Assembly: GCF_902686445.1 (NCBI RefSeq)
Contig: NC_062232.1
Span: 77,083,440-77,147,439, forward strand
DNA length: 64,000 nt
Direction: 5' to 3'
Origin: Sciurus carolinensis
Lineage: Eukaryota; Chordata; Mammalia; Rodentia; Sciuridae
In this document: positions 53,561 to 64,000 of the stretch, in pieces
How the letters are laid out: each line of letters opens with the position of its first letter
Position numbering within the stretch: the stretch's first letter is position 1
Position numbers and translations under genes: made by a program
Notes under the pieces: generated by a model
The model's input: only the letters and a program-made list of their open reading frames with translations
Databases searched by the model: none
Told to the model about the DNA's origin: nothing

Positions 53561-54204
53561 GCAACGCATGCTTTCTTTTCTCAAAATTTTCATTATAAAA
53601 TATTCTGACTTTGTAATTCAGTGAACATTTTTCTGACTGCTACCTTGCCAAGCTTCTAGTGGTTTAGGGAACTTGTCCCAACGCCAGCCCTTTCTTTCTA
53701 GCTAGCATTTTCTATGGCTCAACAAATCCTTTTATTCCAAAGATCTCTTGGCCTCTAGAATTTTGATTTAATAATATGAAGATTATTTTTAACTGGAGCA
53801 TTTGAGATTCAACTGATGCAGAAAGGAACTCTCTCAGAGCTTCCCTAATTAAAAGTAGCAATTTCTGGGAAATGAGGCTGCTGTAAATTCCCTCTTCAGG
53901 GAGGGTGTACTCTTAGAAGGGAGAATGAGGGTAAGACTTAGATAAACATCTGGAGAATTTTATAACCCTAAAGAATATAGAAAGACCACTCATATGTGTA
54001 TAGGTAAACAGTATCACAAACTTTTTTTATCTCTTAGTTATTTTTCTAAAAATTCATTCGCCTTTCCTGTATTCTTCCCATAGAAGATTTTCTTTACCTT
54101 TCTTTGTCCTACTAAGTTAGATATATGCACATCTAACAATTTAATGAGTCAGCAACTTCTTTGTTGTCTCCTGTATGCATAATTTGGGGAAGAGAAAAAA
54201 CTTT
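53561..54204. other. unassigned sequence
   Basis: No gene or named repeat is recognised. The segment 53,860-53,960 is moderately GC-rich without an open frame of note. Confidence 0.35.
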
Positions 54205-54700
54205 CTATCCTGAAGGTTTGATAATTGAAGCTCTGAAATTAACTGAGGGTAGACAAATTAACAGAAGAAAAGATATTTTAATTTCATTCATATGCATGGG
54301 AGTCCCCAAAATATGATTCTAAGAAGGGTCAAATGATTAAAGTATGTATATCATTTTGAGAAATAAGGGATTATAGACCTGGGCCTGGGGTTGGGGAAGT
54401 CAGCTACAATCCAGAAAGGAGAGCAAATGCGTAGTAAACAAAGGCTGTTCTGCTATGTATATAAAACACCTCTTGGATAATAGAAGTTATCTCAAAGTAG
54501 CCCTCTTCCTGATGCAAATACTTTCCTAATGCAGATAGATTTCCTTTAGAGATATAAATTTCTTTTATAAAAGGAAAGTTTTTTAGAGCTACTCCTTTAT
54601 CTATAGTTTCTCAAAATGACCTACTGGACATATGCCAAAGAAATATGTTTTGTGGTATTGTGTCCTAAATTTCCCAAATACATAGAAACCTTTTCTCCTG
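54205..54700 (-). mobile_element. possible ERV LTR, minus strand
   Basis: GGGTAGACAAATTAACAGAA, TTCATATGCATGGGAGTCCC, TACAATCCAGAAAGGAGAGC and CCTCTTGGATAATAGAAGTT look like an old LTR complement. The ends are not resolved and the family is not named. Confidence 0.35.
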
Positions 54701-55084
54701 CTAATCCATTTTACTAATTTAATTCAAAAGCCTCCAGTCACCAAATATCAGAGGTAGAGGAAATTTTTTTTCTTCTCTGCCAATAATAAAATACTTAAAA
54801 GATTCATTGCTCAAGTCTAGTTTAAGCTTAGTAGTTTCTGTTTCTCCATCTAGCACGATCTGGAATACAAAGTGAAAAATACATGAGATATAATCATTAA
54901 AAATTATTTATGATAAATAAGTGTGTACATTTACTTACAAATAACAGACGACAGTATGACAAATATTTCAGAGGCAAATAAGTTATGTATCAGACAAAAG
55001 AGGGAAATAAAAATTTCAAAATACACTTTATGAATAGCATATGCAATTTTGTTCTCACAAGTAATGGAAACTGTATATGAGGTA

Positions 55085-55330
55085 GCATTTCAAAGTGGAA
55101 AGAGCTGAGGCTTTATTTTGAAGTTGAATCTGGTTTCAAGCTCAAGCTACATATCAACTGTGTTATCTAGACCAAGTCATTTAACCTTTCTGAGCTACCC
55201 ATTGTGAAGTGGTGCTTCCAATTTATAGGGTTTCAAAATTAAATTGAATAATTTATTTTAAGTGCTTTGTACATGGAAGACACTTGACAATTTATAGCCA
55301 TTATTATTGTAATAGGAATTGCTATAACTC
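55085..55330 (+). mobile_element. MIR SINE, plus strand
   Basis: AGTGGAAAGAGCTGAGGCTT, GACCAAGTCATTTAACCTTT, CTGAGCTACCCATT and TTAAGTGCTTTGTACATGG followed by a TTATTATTG tail match the MIR consensus layout. Confidence 0.85.
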
Positions 55331-55974
55331 ACAAGTTCAATGGTAATAGTAGTAGTTGTATAGTAGTAAAACCTTGATAGTAACTGCTATTTTGGCACCC
55401 ATTGCCCCCTTTTGCAGAAATTACCACTACACTTCAGGCAGCCAGTTCCCTTCCATCTGCCTCAGAAAGAAATCTCACGTCAGCCATTTGCATTTTAAAG
55501 ACATTTTAAATTAAACCCTTTCTGTTTACATTAGCAGATTGGAAAAGGTGGACTGAAAGGCATTTCTCTTTGTTTGTTTTAAATGTGTGTGTACATGTGG
55601 ATTTTAATTCCTCAAATAATATTAGCAGCTTCCAATCAGTTGTGCTGATATTGTCTATATAGAGTTTATTGGCAGCTTACACATTCATCTTCTATTTAAT
55701 GCAATGTCTAATCCAACTAGACTTCTGAAGTTAAATTGGTAAATAGCACACTTATGTTATTATTAGAATGAATCAGGACGTGTAATAGAATATAATGTTT
55801 TATATTTTAGAAATGTCTCACTCAAACAGCTGTTTTTAATTACAGAAATAATGCACACTTGATATTATAAATATAAAAAAACCATATATTCATAAGAAAG
55901 AAAACATTAAAGAAAACCCCTAACTTTCACAACTCTAAGAAATTCACCGTTAAAATGTGAATGTATGTATTTTC
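55331..55974. other. no gene; possible single-copy or conserved non-coding DNA
   Basis: I see no transposon signature between the MIR and the LTR. The segment 55,480-55,720 has a mixed, non-repetitive composition unlike its neighbours, but nothing in the sequence alone proves constraint. Confidence 0.3.
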
Positions 55975-56406
55975 TGTAAGAAAACCCACGAAAACCACAC
56001 TGGACACGGGAAATCACATAAGGGAGTTTATTAAGCAAACAGAGTGTCTCCCTGCCAGGTAAGAGAGAAAATGAGAGGAAAAGAGAAAGGGCATGCACAA
56101 GAAAGAGTGTGGAAAGCTAGGAGGAGAAAGAAAGCAAGTGAGTAGGAGAGAGAAAGCAAGAGAAAAGATGGCAGGGGTGCTATCCCTAAGCAGTTGAATT
56201 CCGCCAGGCTAACAGGGGACCAATAATGGAGAAGGATACTTGCAAGCTGATTGATGAACCAACAGCTAGCTAGGATGTTCACAGACTGACAAGAAGTTGG
56301 GAGGCGGGGAAATGGTTGCAGTGGAAATGGCGGGGAGAACAGCTTTCAGACTGACAAGCTAGGTTGTGATGCAATGGAAAGGGCAGGGGAGCAGCTTTGT
56401 ATTACA
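55975..56406 (-). mobile_element. solo ERV LTR, minus strand, with target duplication
   Basis: The ends are TGTAAG and GTATTACA, with a perfect 5-bp terminal inverted repeat TGTAA/TTACA. TTTTC is duplicated at 55,970-55,974 and 56,407-56,411. TTTATT at 56,027-56,032 is an AATAAA signal on the minus strand, as expected near the 3' end of an LTR transcribed leftward. There is a long purine-rich stretch on the plus strand. A 5-bp duplication does not decide the class. Confidence 0.8.
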
Positions 56407-56465
56407 TTTTCAGACTATTTTTCTTGCATGTAATTATATATGATATTTTCTTATAAAGAGTTATT

Positions 56466-56625
56466 TATTTATTGTGCTGGAGACTGAACCCAGAAGTGCT
56501 GAGTTACATACCCAGTCCTTTTTAATTTTTTAATTTCAAGACAGAGTCTCACTAAATTGCCCAGGTTGACCTCATTGTTCCTCTTGCCTCAGTCTCCCCA
56601 GTCACTGAAATCACAGGTGTGTGCC
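56466..56625 (-). mobile_element. B1-dID SINE, minus strand, split by an LTR
   Basis: A shortened ID complement (TGTGCTGGAGACTGAACCCA) is followed by the B1 complement (AGACAGAGTCTCACTAAATT, TCAGTCTCCCCAGTCACTGA). The last bases of the B1 continue at about 57,071-57,085, beyond the LTR insertion. Confidence 0.85.
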
Positions 56626-56631
56626 CCCAGA

Positions 56632-57070
56632 TGTCAGGGTCTTAAGCCCCCTTGCTCTTCTCGACCAGCGACAAGGGAAGGGGACACTCCCCAACAAGGT
56701 CAGACCGGGATAGGTAGGGCTGACTGACCACCCGCTCCCAGCCCTCCCGGTAGAGGACAATCAGACGCATCAGGGAGACCAGTCACAGCAGGAACTCGTT
56801 TATTGAGGAAGTCACACAGCTTTTATGTAGGGTGGGAACCAATCAGCTTAAAGGTCAGCAAGGCATGGGGGTTCACGCAGGCAAGAGTCCCATAGGACTA
56901 TATGGCAAGCACGAGCTGATCACGTTCGCGGAACTGTTGTTAACCAATCCCTGACGGTGGTCCAGTTTATCGTCATGAACCTTTGAAACCACCTTTGAGC
57001 CTTGATCTTGCTCACTTGCCAGGGAGTAAGGAGTCAGCCTGAGTTAGTTAATGTGTCATTAGACCCAACA
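56632..57070 (-). mobile_element. solo ERV LTR, minus strand, with 6-bp target duplication
   Basis: The ends are TGTCAGGGTC and AGACCCAACA. CCCAGA is duplicated at 56,626-56,631 and 57,071-57,076, which is typical of class II (ERVK-like) elements. On the minus strand AATAAA (complement of TTTATT, 56,799-56,804) follows a TATA-like ACATAAAAG (complement near 56,820). The LTR is CpG-rich for this region. It sits inside a B1-dID, so it is younger than that SINE. Confidence 0.85.
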
Positions 57071-57085
57071 CCCAGACATAGCCTT

Positions 57086-57318
57086 TTAAAAATTATTACT
57101 TCTTAATGCTTTTCTATAAGAAAAACTATAATTTTGTGTACATCTTAGTTATGGAATATCATTCCTTTATATAAATGTATTATAATTCATTTAGGCAATC
57201 TTCTATTCCTAAGCATTTCTTCACATGGTCAACACTGATTATGATTGAACATACAAGTGTGTTGTTGTTGAGTCACAAATTGTATCTTATTGAATAATTG
57301 GTATCTTAAGCAGATGAC
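57086..57318. other. unassigned AT-rich sequence
   Basis: Possibly old L1 3' sequence, but too diverged to call. Confidence 0.3.
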
Positions 57319-57737
57319 TGCTATGGTTTGGATGTGGTTGTCCCTGCCAAATCTTCTGTTGAAATTTAATTGCCAAAGTAATATGAGGTCATGGTGAGTC
57401 CTTAAGGAGATAATTAGGTTCTGGGAGCTCCACCTTCATGAAAGAACTAATGTAGTTCCCATGAGAGTGTGTTAGTTATTACAAGTCTAGATTATTACAA
57501 AGTGAGCCTAGCACCTCCCGTTATTCAAACGGGTATGTGCCTCTCTTCTGCACATACTCACTTGTTCATCTGTTTTCCATCATGGGTTGAAGCTGCATGA
57601 GGCCCTCACCAGCTTCCAAACGTACGTTGAAATCATGCCCTTAGACCTCCAGAACCATGAATGAAATAAACATCTTTTCTTTATAAAATACCCATTCTTA
57701 GGTATCATGTTATAGAAACATAAAAATAACAGAGACA
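57319..57737 (+). mobile_element. MaLR (MST-like) LTR, plus strand
   Basis: It begins TGCTATGGTTTGGATGTGGT and contains TGTTGAAATTTAATTGCC, GAGGCCCTCACCAGCTTCCA, AGACCTCCAGAACCATGAAT, AATAAACATCTTTTCTTTAT and an end AACAGAGACA, all in MST LTR order. No clear target duplication remains. Confidence 0.85.
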
Positions 57738-58324
57738 TGTATTAAGTCAGATAAAAACTTAGAAACCTTATCAGCTACTTTTTGAAAAACTAATTCTATT
57801 TCATGTAATATAATTTTTTTTTGAAAAGGTCTTTAGGTAGTAGTAAAAATCTCTATTTTTCAGGTTATGTGCATTAAAAGTTAAAGCTACGGAGTGTGTG
57901 AAAGAAATCTGGATAACATATTTATGTGCATCTTTCAATATTTCATATTGAATCTAGGCATAAAATTCAGGTGCTTTGTTCACTGAAATGGAAAGAAATT
58001 ATTTTCTACAACAGTGACAAATCTATTAACTCACATGGAAGGCAAGAATCATGTTGTATTGCCATCATGAATACCAATACTGCTGAATAATCTAACACTG
58101 GCACAACTGAAGACAGTGTATGCTCTCATCACTTGTAAATTTTATTTGTTTTGTCCACAATGAAAAAAAAAAGAACTTTTACTAAAACAAAAACAAAACA
58201 ACAAATACAAACAACTTTAAAAAAGTTCTCCAAACTTCAAAATTCTTGGAAGTTTTCTTCAGAGAGCACTGATTTTTTTGTTGTTGTTTCTGAAATTACT
58301 CATAAAATTCAACCTTTTTCGTTT
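57738..58324. other. unassigned AT-rich sequence
   Basis: No gene or named repeat is recognised. The 64-codon frame at 58,151-58,345 is low complexity (Lys/Thr). Confidence 0.35.
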
Positions 58325-59325
58325 GTTTTAAAGACTTTTTTTTGAAAGCAGTTTTAAGGTTCATAGCAAAATTAAGCAAAAAGTACAGAGATTCCCCAGA
58401 TAACTTCTAACCCCCTATATGAAAAGCCTCCCCCATTATCAACATCCCTCACTAGAGGATACATTTGTTACAATTAATGAATGTACATTGACACATTATA
58501 CTCAGTTGAAGTCTAGTTTACCTTGCAGTTCATTCTTGGTCTTCTACATTCTAAGGGTTTGGACAAGTGTATAATGACACATGTCTACCATTGTAGTATC
58601 ATACAGATATTTTCCTGCCCTGAAAATCCTCTGTATTCTACTTACTTATCTCTCCATCCTCTTTAAATCATAGTAAACACAGATCCTTATACTATTGCCA
58701 TAATTTTACCTTTTTAAAAATATCATGTAATAGGAATGATATAGCTTGCAGTCTTGTTTGAATTGACTTCTTCACTTAGGTTCCTAAATAACTTGATACA
58801 TCATTTATTTTTAATGCTGAATAATATTTTACTGCCTGTATGTGCCAGTGAGTATTTATTTACTCATCTACCAAAGGAATCTTGGTTCCTTCAAGATTAT
58901 GTCAAATTATGATAAAGCTGATATATACATCTATGTACAGTTTTTTGTGTAGACATATTTTCTAGTCATTTTGGCTAATAAAAGGAAGTGCAATTGCCAA
59001 GTCATATAGTAAGGGTATGCTTAATTTTGTAAGACATTGCTCAAAGTGGAAATTTTCAAAGTGACTGTACCGTTCTGCATTGCCACCAGCAATGAATGAG
59101 AGTATCTGTATCCCCACATCGTTGTCATCATTTGGTGTTTCCAGCATTTTGGGTACAGCCATCCTAATGGGTAGTGGTATCTCATAGTTATTTAAACTTG
59201 TATTTCCCTTATGAGAAATGATATAACACATCTCTTAATATGCTTAGCCTTAGGCTTCCTTGAAACATAGAAATTTTATTTCTTTGAAGTCTATTTCAAA
59301 TTTAAGGTGAGTTATTTTTAGCAGT
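58325..59325 (-). mobile_element. old L1 (L1MC/ME-type) 3' end, minus strand
   Basis: AAGGTTCATAGCAAAATTAA, CCTCCCCCATTATCAACATC, GGTTTGGACAAGTGTATAAT, AGTGACTGTACCGTTCTGCA and TTGCCACCAGCAATGAATGA are the complement of an old mammalian L1 3' UTR and ORF2 end. It is decayed. Confidence 0.85.
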
Positions 59326-62300
59326 ATGTTTAATTGGTTAGGATTATGTTTTTCAAAATAACAGGGTTTATTTAATTGGTCTTTTGTCATCTTCTATCTC
59401 CCAAATGTGCTGATACAACTTTAACCTTTCCCCTTTTCTTTCCTAGGCACCAAAACACTTGGGTAAAAGTTGCAAATATTCAGTGAAAACCAACAGATGC
59501 TTTGTATATTTTTTTCCAGATGGTTATTAAAAGTAAAGGAAATCTTCTGTTCCTCCTCAAGAGGAAAGGACACACATTAGGTCAGTCCATCATTGGATTG
59601 TGCTTACAAGTGGGCAGAGTCAATGATGTATTCAAACAAACCTAAGCAGGGCTTTCTGTCAAGAGGACCTATAACCAAACATTCAGTCTCTTTCTTTATA
59701 TGCCTGCCTAAATATGCTCACCATTGCTTTTGTCCCTGTATAACATGATCAGCCAGAGGGCAGCAAGAGTTCAAGCTTTAGATTTAGGCTTAGAAGTAAG
59801 GAGAATAGAATTCCTTTTGCAATCTTAAGCTTAAACTGCATTGAAGTGACTGATGGGTATGGTATTGGAGATGTTCACAAATAAAAATGAAAATGTACCT
59901 ATTTCTCATTGGCTTTGTGTCATATTTTTGTATGTATTTTCAGGAATCTCCCAGAGAATCAGCATGATTTGAAAACATCCATTTTTCATGGCTATAATTA
60001 CATCTTAATGCTCTCACAATTTTAACCTAAATTATCACAGCTAGCAAGATGTAGATATAATATGTGGGTCACTGAGTTTTATTTCACCCATTATCTGTAT
60101 AATTTGATATCATGTAGGTATAGACTAAAATTTGTATGAGAAAAATCTTCAGTTTATAAAATGTAAACCTTTTTAAATATAAATAAATAACAGCATTGTT
60201 TAAAATAAAACATTTCCTATCAAGAAGTAGTACTTGATAATATATTCAGTATCTATTGGAATCAGGTGGTTTTACCCTTGCATATTTGTATAAACACAAA
60301 GGAGGAGGTGGCTGAAGAGATATAGAAATGGCAGGATGGTTATCTAAAGCTTGTTAGTTTCCTTTTAGTTAAAATGCTAAGGCTTCTTTGAATAGGAAAT
60401 CTTCTCCATATTAAATTCAAATGCTTCTTGTTTTGGCTTAAATGTGAATATCTCAGAAACAGCTTGTTTGTTTGAGTGTAGCTTTATTCAATTGTGATAG
60501 AAGCCCATGATAAACAAAGCACAATATAAGACTATTTACCCTGTTTGCTTTCAGCCCTTTATATTATTATTAAAAAATTACTTTCCTCAAAATTTATTTT
60601 TCTACAATGTATTCTTTCTTTGATGCATTTCTAATCTCAAAAGAAAATAATAGGGTACTTATGTTGGTGATTATTAACTACATACAAATGATCAACTACT
60701 AGTTCAGCATATTCCTAATAACTGTTTCCTCAATAATGCCTCTGATATATGTCTTTGTCTCTTTTTCCTTTATTTTTCACTGTCACTCACTGTTCACTAG
60801 GTTGGATATTCATGACCAATCACTGAGAACAACATCCTAAATAATTTTACTGTTTATAATAAAATAGTTCCTCAATTCAATCAGTCACCAGCATATTTTT
60901 TAAAACAGAGGTCAAGTAACATTGCTAAACAAAATTCAATACCCATCCCCTGCCCCTCAGGTGTGTATTCATTTGTCTATGCACTTGTATGCATGTCCAT
61001 TTTATATTGCTGGGGAATGAAAAAGATGGAATATTTTTAGAAATTTTTTTTATAATGCTTTGCTTAGAAAATGCATTTTCCACAGGGGAGAAAATCTCAA
61101 GGATGAAACTGCTATAATATTCATTGCAGGTGCTTTTATCACCTTCTGTAAAATAGAGAATCAAAATAAGCAAATATTCACAATATTGTTTCTAATGTAG
61201 CATCTTCCAGAATGAGAATCTTCAAGAAGCAAGAAGTTAATGGATCGTCAGCCTTGAACTTTTATATAACTGTTCATATTTTTCTCACACATTGTCTAGC
61301 ATTTCTTTCTCAGTTAGTTACAAGTTTTGGCTGCTTCGTCTAATCAGTTTTCCAGTTATTGTGTTATACTCTAAATATATGCTTATGCCTTTAAAATCCT
61401 ATTACTCAGAGATTTGTTTTTCTTTCTTTGAAATTATGGCACTTTCCCTTGAGTGCTCCTTCAAACTAAGAAATTAAAACAGACAACTTTGTTAATCTCG
61501 ATGACAACTATGGCAATCTTACAGCTCTTTCTCTCATTTACTCTATAAAACCTTCAGAATGATATCATCCCTGTAACTGACTTGTGTATGTACAAAACAG
61601 CACTGTGAGTTGGTTTCGATTTAGATTGTTTCTTTAGAGTCTGGTGAAAACTTGAGCAGGTTTCAAGTAGGTTTTTATCATTTTCTCTTTAAGCTGTGTT
61701 AAGAATTAATGTTTTAAAAAATCCTTTACCACTTTACCGCATTATTTAAGCTATTCTTATTTTCCTGATCAGCCAAATAAAATGTGTCTGTGTAATGATT
61801 TCCAAGGAGAAACAGCTCCATCTAAAGGCAGTTATGAATTATTTTAGTCTTCTTTTACTTCCATGTTTTCGAAAAGCTATTGTAAAAATGATTTTACTGA
61901 TAGCAACAAAGACTTCTTTATCTTTAAGATACTACTATACTTAACATATATAAACAGGATAATACATGCATACATATCATATATATGCACAGTATTTATA
62001 CCTATCATTTATTTTTCTTTATCCATCTATATATCTAGAACATATTTTCTACCTTATATTTAACTAGACAGAAACAAGACTCTGCACTTACCAAAGTTTT
62101 ATACATCTCCTGAGCAAAAATTGATATAGATTCAATTTTGTGCTGAGTTTGAGATAGCGCTTGTGCTTTTGAGATATGTTCAAGCCTCTTGCAATATTAA
62201 ATTACTTCTTTAGTATAAGGGAAGGGATATTTCAACTACAGTGGATTGTACATTATTAGTGTTTTTTATTTTAAAAAGATGATATTATTGATATGGTTTT

Positions 62301-63199
62301 CCTGAGAGCAAAAGATTTCAAGTCACTTATTTCATGTTTAATCTTCAGAGGGAAGAATTAATATAAATGAAGTGTTCTTTGAACATGTGATAGGAATGCA
62401 TCTATTGTCATATAGACTTCACAGGGTGGTTTTTATTGTTTAGACAGTGTGACAAATGAAACGCCCATATAGAATATTTTCAATAGCCTCCCATTTTTAC
62501 AATAGGTACAAAAGCATCTCTCAGGGAATTCTTTAATCGAGTCTTTTATGGAACTCTTATCAAGGTTCCACAAAAGAATCCAGCAGAAAGAAGATTGCTT
62601 TTGGCTGAGAGGAACCCAAAATGAAAAAGAAAAGAAAATAAATAAGAAAGGAAGGAATAAAGAAGGAGGCACTTTTCCATATGAGGATTTCTGAAGCACT
62701 ATGCTCTTCTTTGGCAACACAGAATACCTTGTTGATATCCTACTCACCAACTAAATCTCTTTCAGGAAAAAGAAAAAAAAATCCTGAAAATGTTAACTGG
62801 CTGAAAGGTTAAGCAGGTTCAGTTTAGCATTGACCCGTCATCATGTTGACATCTCTCTCCATATCAGAATTTCTCTCTGATCATTGTGTCTGCTGTCAAA
62901 TTCATGGCATCTGGACCTAAAACTTTATACCAGAGCCTCAGAATATGTCACCCGTGCTCACTTGAAGTTTCCCTATCTTCTACTTCTCTCTTCACCAAAG
63001 TGTCACACTTATTTTCTCATAATCATATAAAATTAATATCAACATGGAAACAACCTACCTCTCTCTGTAGTCTAATGGTTCACTATCAAACTGTGCCTTA
63101 TGGACCAATAACATCAGGTTTGATGAACTTTGTCAGATTAATAGGAAGGAAAGATATCATGATAGTTAGGTGGTATAACTTAGTTCTGGACTGTCCAGA
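59326..63199. other. long stretch without recognised gene or transposon
   Basis: I read this stretch on both strands and found only short AT-driven open frames (the longest 105 codons, at 62,433-62,750 and 62,886-63,203, without domains). Apart from small low-complexity runs I cannot assign repeats. It is the largest candidate block of single-copy intergenic DNA in the window. The segment near 61,640-61,860 is compositionally balanced and may be worth a conservation check. Confidence 0.4.
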
Positions 63200-63466
63200 T
63201 TAAAAAAGGTTAAAAAAAAGGGGGGGGGGGCTGTGAGACCGCAGCCTCTTCCTCTTTCCCTCACTTCCTAGCCATGAGGTGAATGACTTTTTTTTTTCTC
63301 TCTACCATGTGCTTCCTGCCATGACATGCTGCTATAGGCTCAAAGCAATGGAGTCAATGAATCACGTACTAATACCTCCAAAACTGAGAACCAAAGTAAA
63401 CCTTTTCTTTTTATAAGTCTATTTATCTCAGATATTTTTTACAATAATGGAAGGTTGACTAAGATA
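63200..63466 (+). mobile_element. rodent MaLR-type LTR 3' part, plus strand
   Basis: GTGAGACCGCAGCCTCTTCC, CTACCATGTGCTTCCTGCCA, TCAAAGCAATGGAGTCAATG, CCTCCAAAACTGAGAACCAA and the end GGAAGGTTGACTAAGATA are typical of rodent MaLR LTR 3' halves. A G-run (63,220-63,231) lies at the left edge. Confidence 0.75.
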
Positions 63467-63734
63467 TTAGGTAAAGGAGATTCCTTGGAATATATGAATC
63501 TGTGATGATTCTCCAAACCATTTATTCTGTTTCTGTTAGAGTCAGTACAATGTTTGAAAGGAAGGGAGCTAACATTTACTGGTTATTCACAAAATTTCAG
63601 GTCCTGAGAATTTAGCAAATATAGTAAGGATACAGCTATTATCCTCAAATAGCTTATGGAGGAATCATCAATCCAATTTTACAGCTGAGACAATTAAGGT
63701 TCACAGTAGTAATGTGCAATGTTGTGTGAAATTA

Positions 63735-63985
63735 TGACAGATTTTGAAGTTGGATTGAAAATTTCTGTTCCATTATTCATTGGTTTTATAACCTTGGACA
63801 ATTTATTTATCTGTGCCTCAGCTCCTCATCTGTAAAATGTAGATATTAAAATATATGTTATTTCATATATTTGTTGTAAAGACTAAATGAGTTAATATGT
63901 AAAGCACTTATAACAGTGCCTGGCAGTGCTCTACAAATATTATTGTTATCATTATTGTTGTTGTAATTATTATTGCTCAAAGTCT
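63735..63985 (+). mobile_element. MIR SINE, plus strand
   Basis: AACCTTGGACAATTTATTTA, TGCCTCAGCTCCTCATCTGT, AAAATGTAGATATTAAAATA and GTAAAGCACTTATAACAGTG followed by CTACAAATATTATTG match MIR. An inverted MIR-like piece (TTTTACAGCTGAGACAATTA) lies just upstream near 63,680. Confidence 0.85.
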
Positions 63986-64000
63986 CATAGCCAATGGATT

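Noticed and set aside
62433..63203. Two 105-codon frames as host exons
   Set aside because: No splice-site pattern, homologous domain or coding bias was seen. Frames of this length are expected by chance in 64 kb.

Overview
This is a mammalian, rodent-type intergenic window built almost entirely from nested transposable elements. The best taxonomic clue is the SINE content: tRNA-derived ID elements and many copies of a dimer with a 7SL/B1-like left half and an ID-like right half (the B1-dID architecture known from squirrels, dormice and the mountain beaver). Together with a recently active L1 lineage this suggests Sciuridae or a close relative. I see no host protein-coding exon, no tRNA or rRNA gene and no CRISPR array. 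All family names are assigned by eye from remembered consensus features and need RepeatMasker confirmation.

Layout. 0.4-5.2 kb: two old minus-strand L1 fragments, carrying an ERVL-type LTR and several SINEs. 5.2-14.5 kb: one ancient plus-strand L1 split by a MaLR provirus (7.24-11.40 kb, itself interrupted), an older L1 3' piece and a younger squirrel-type L1 3' piece. 14.6-15.5 kb: an inverted old L1. 15.5-25.5 kb: a decayed ERVL pol/3' end, split by a very young full-length plus-strand L1 (18,750-24,968) with both ORFs open and a perfect 15-bp target-site duplication. 26.7-30.3 kb: old minus-strand L1. 30.3-30.8 kb: MaLR LTR. 30.8-33.9 kb: an unusual composite of a roughly 300-bp tandem array, a 22-23-bp minisatellite and a GC-rich block with a second diverged copy near 35.8 kb. 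34-37 kb: SINEs and LTRs. 37.6-44.46 kb: a second young full-length L1 on the minus strand, with open ORF2 and frameshifted ORF1, inserted in an older L1. 44.8-59.3 kb: SINEs, LTRs (two with clean TG...CA ends and target duplications), MIRs and L1 remnants. 59.3-63.2 kb: mostly unassigned AT-rich, possibly single-copy DNA. The last kilobase holds a MaLR LTR and a MIR.

How the parts work together. Only the two young L1s look potentially functional. ORF1p (RNA-binding trimer) and ORF2p (endonuclease plus reverse transcriptase) form the L1 ribonucleoprotein, which could also mobilise the ID and B1-dID SINEs seen here, whose A-tails and 15-bp duplications fit L1 target-primed reverse transcription. 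The two young L1s share ORFs, 3' UTR type and the last ~120 bp of 5' UTR, but have unrelated tandem-repeat promoters. This visible promoter replacement, plus telomere-like repeats in the 3' UTR, an 11-residue coiled-coil duplication in ORF1p and a 338-codon antisense ORF across the promoter, are the most interesting observations, together with the unidentified 30.8-33.9 kb tandem composite.
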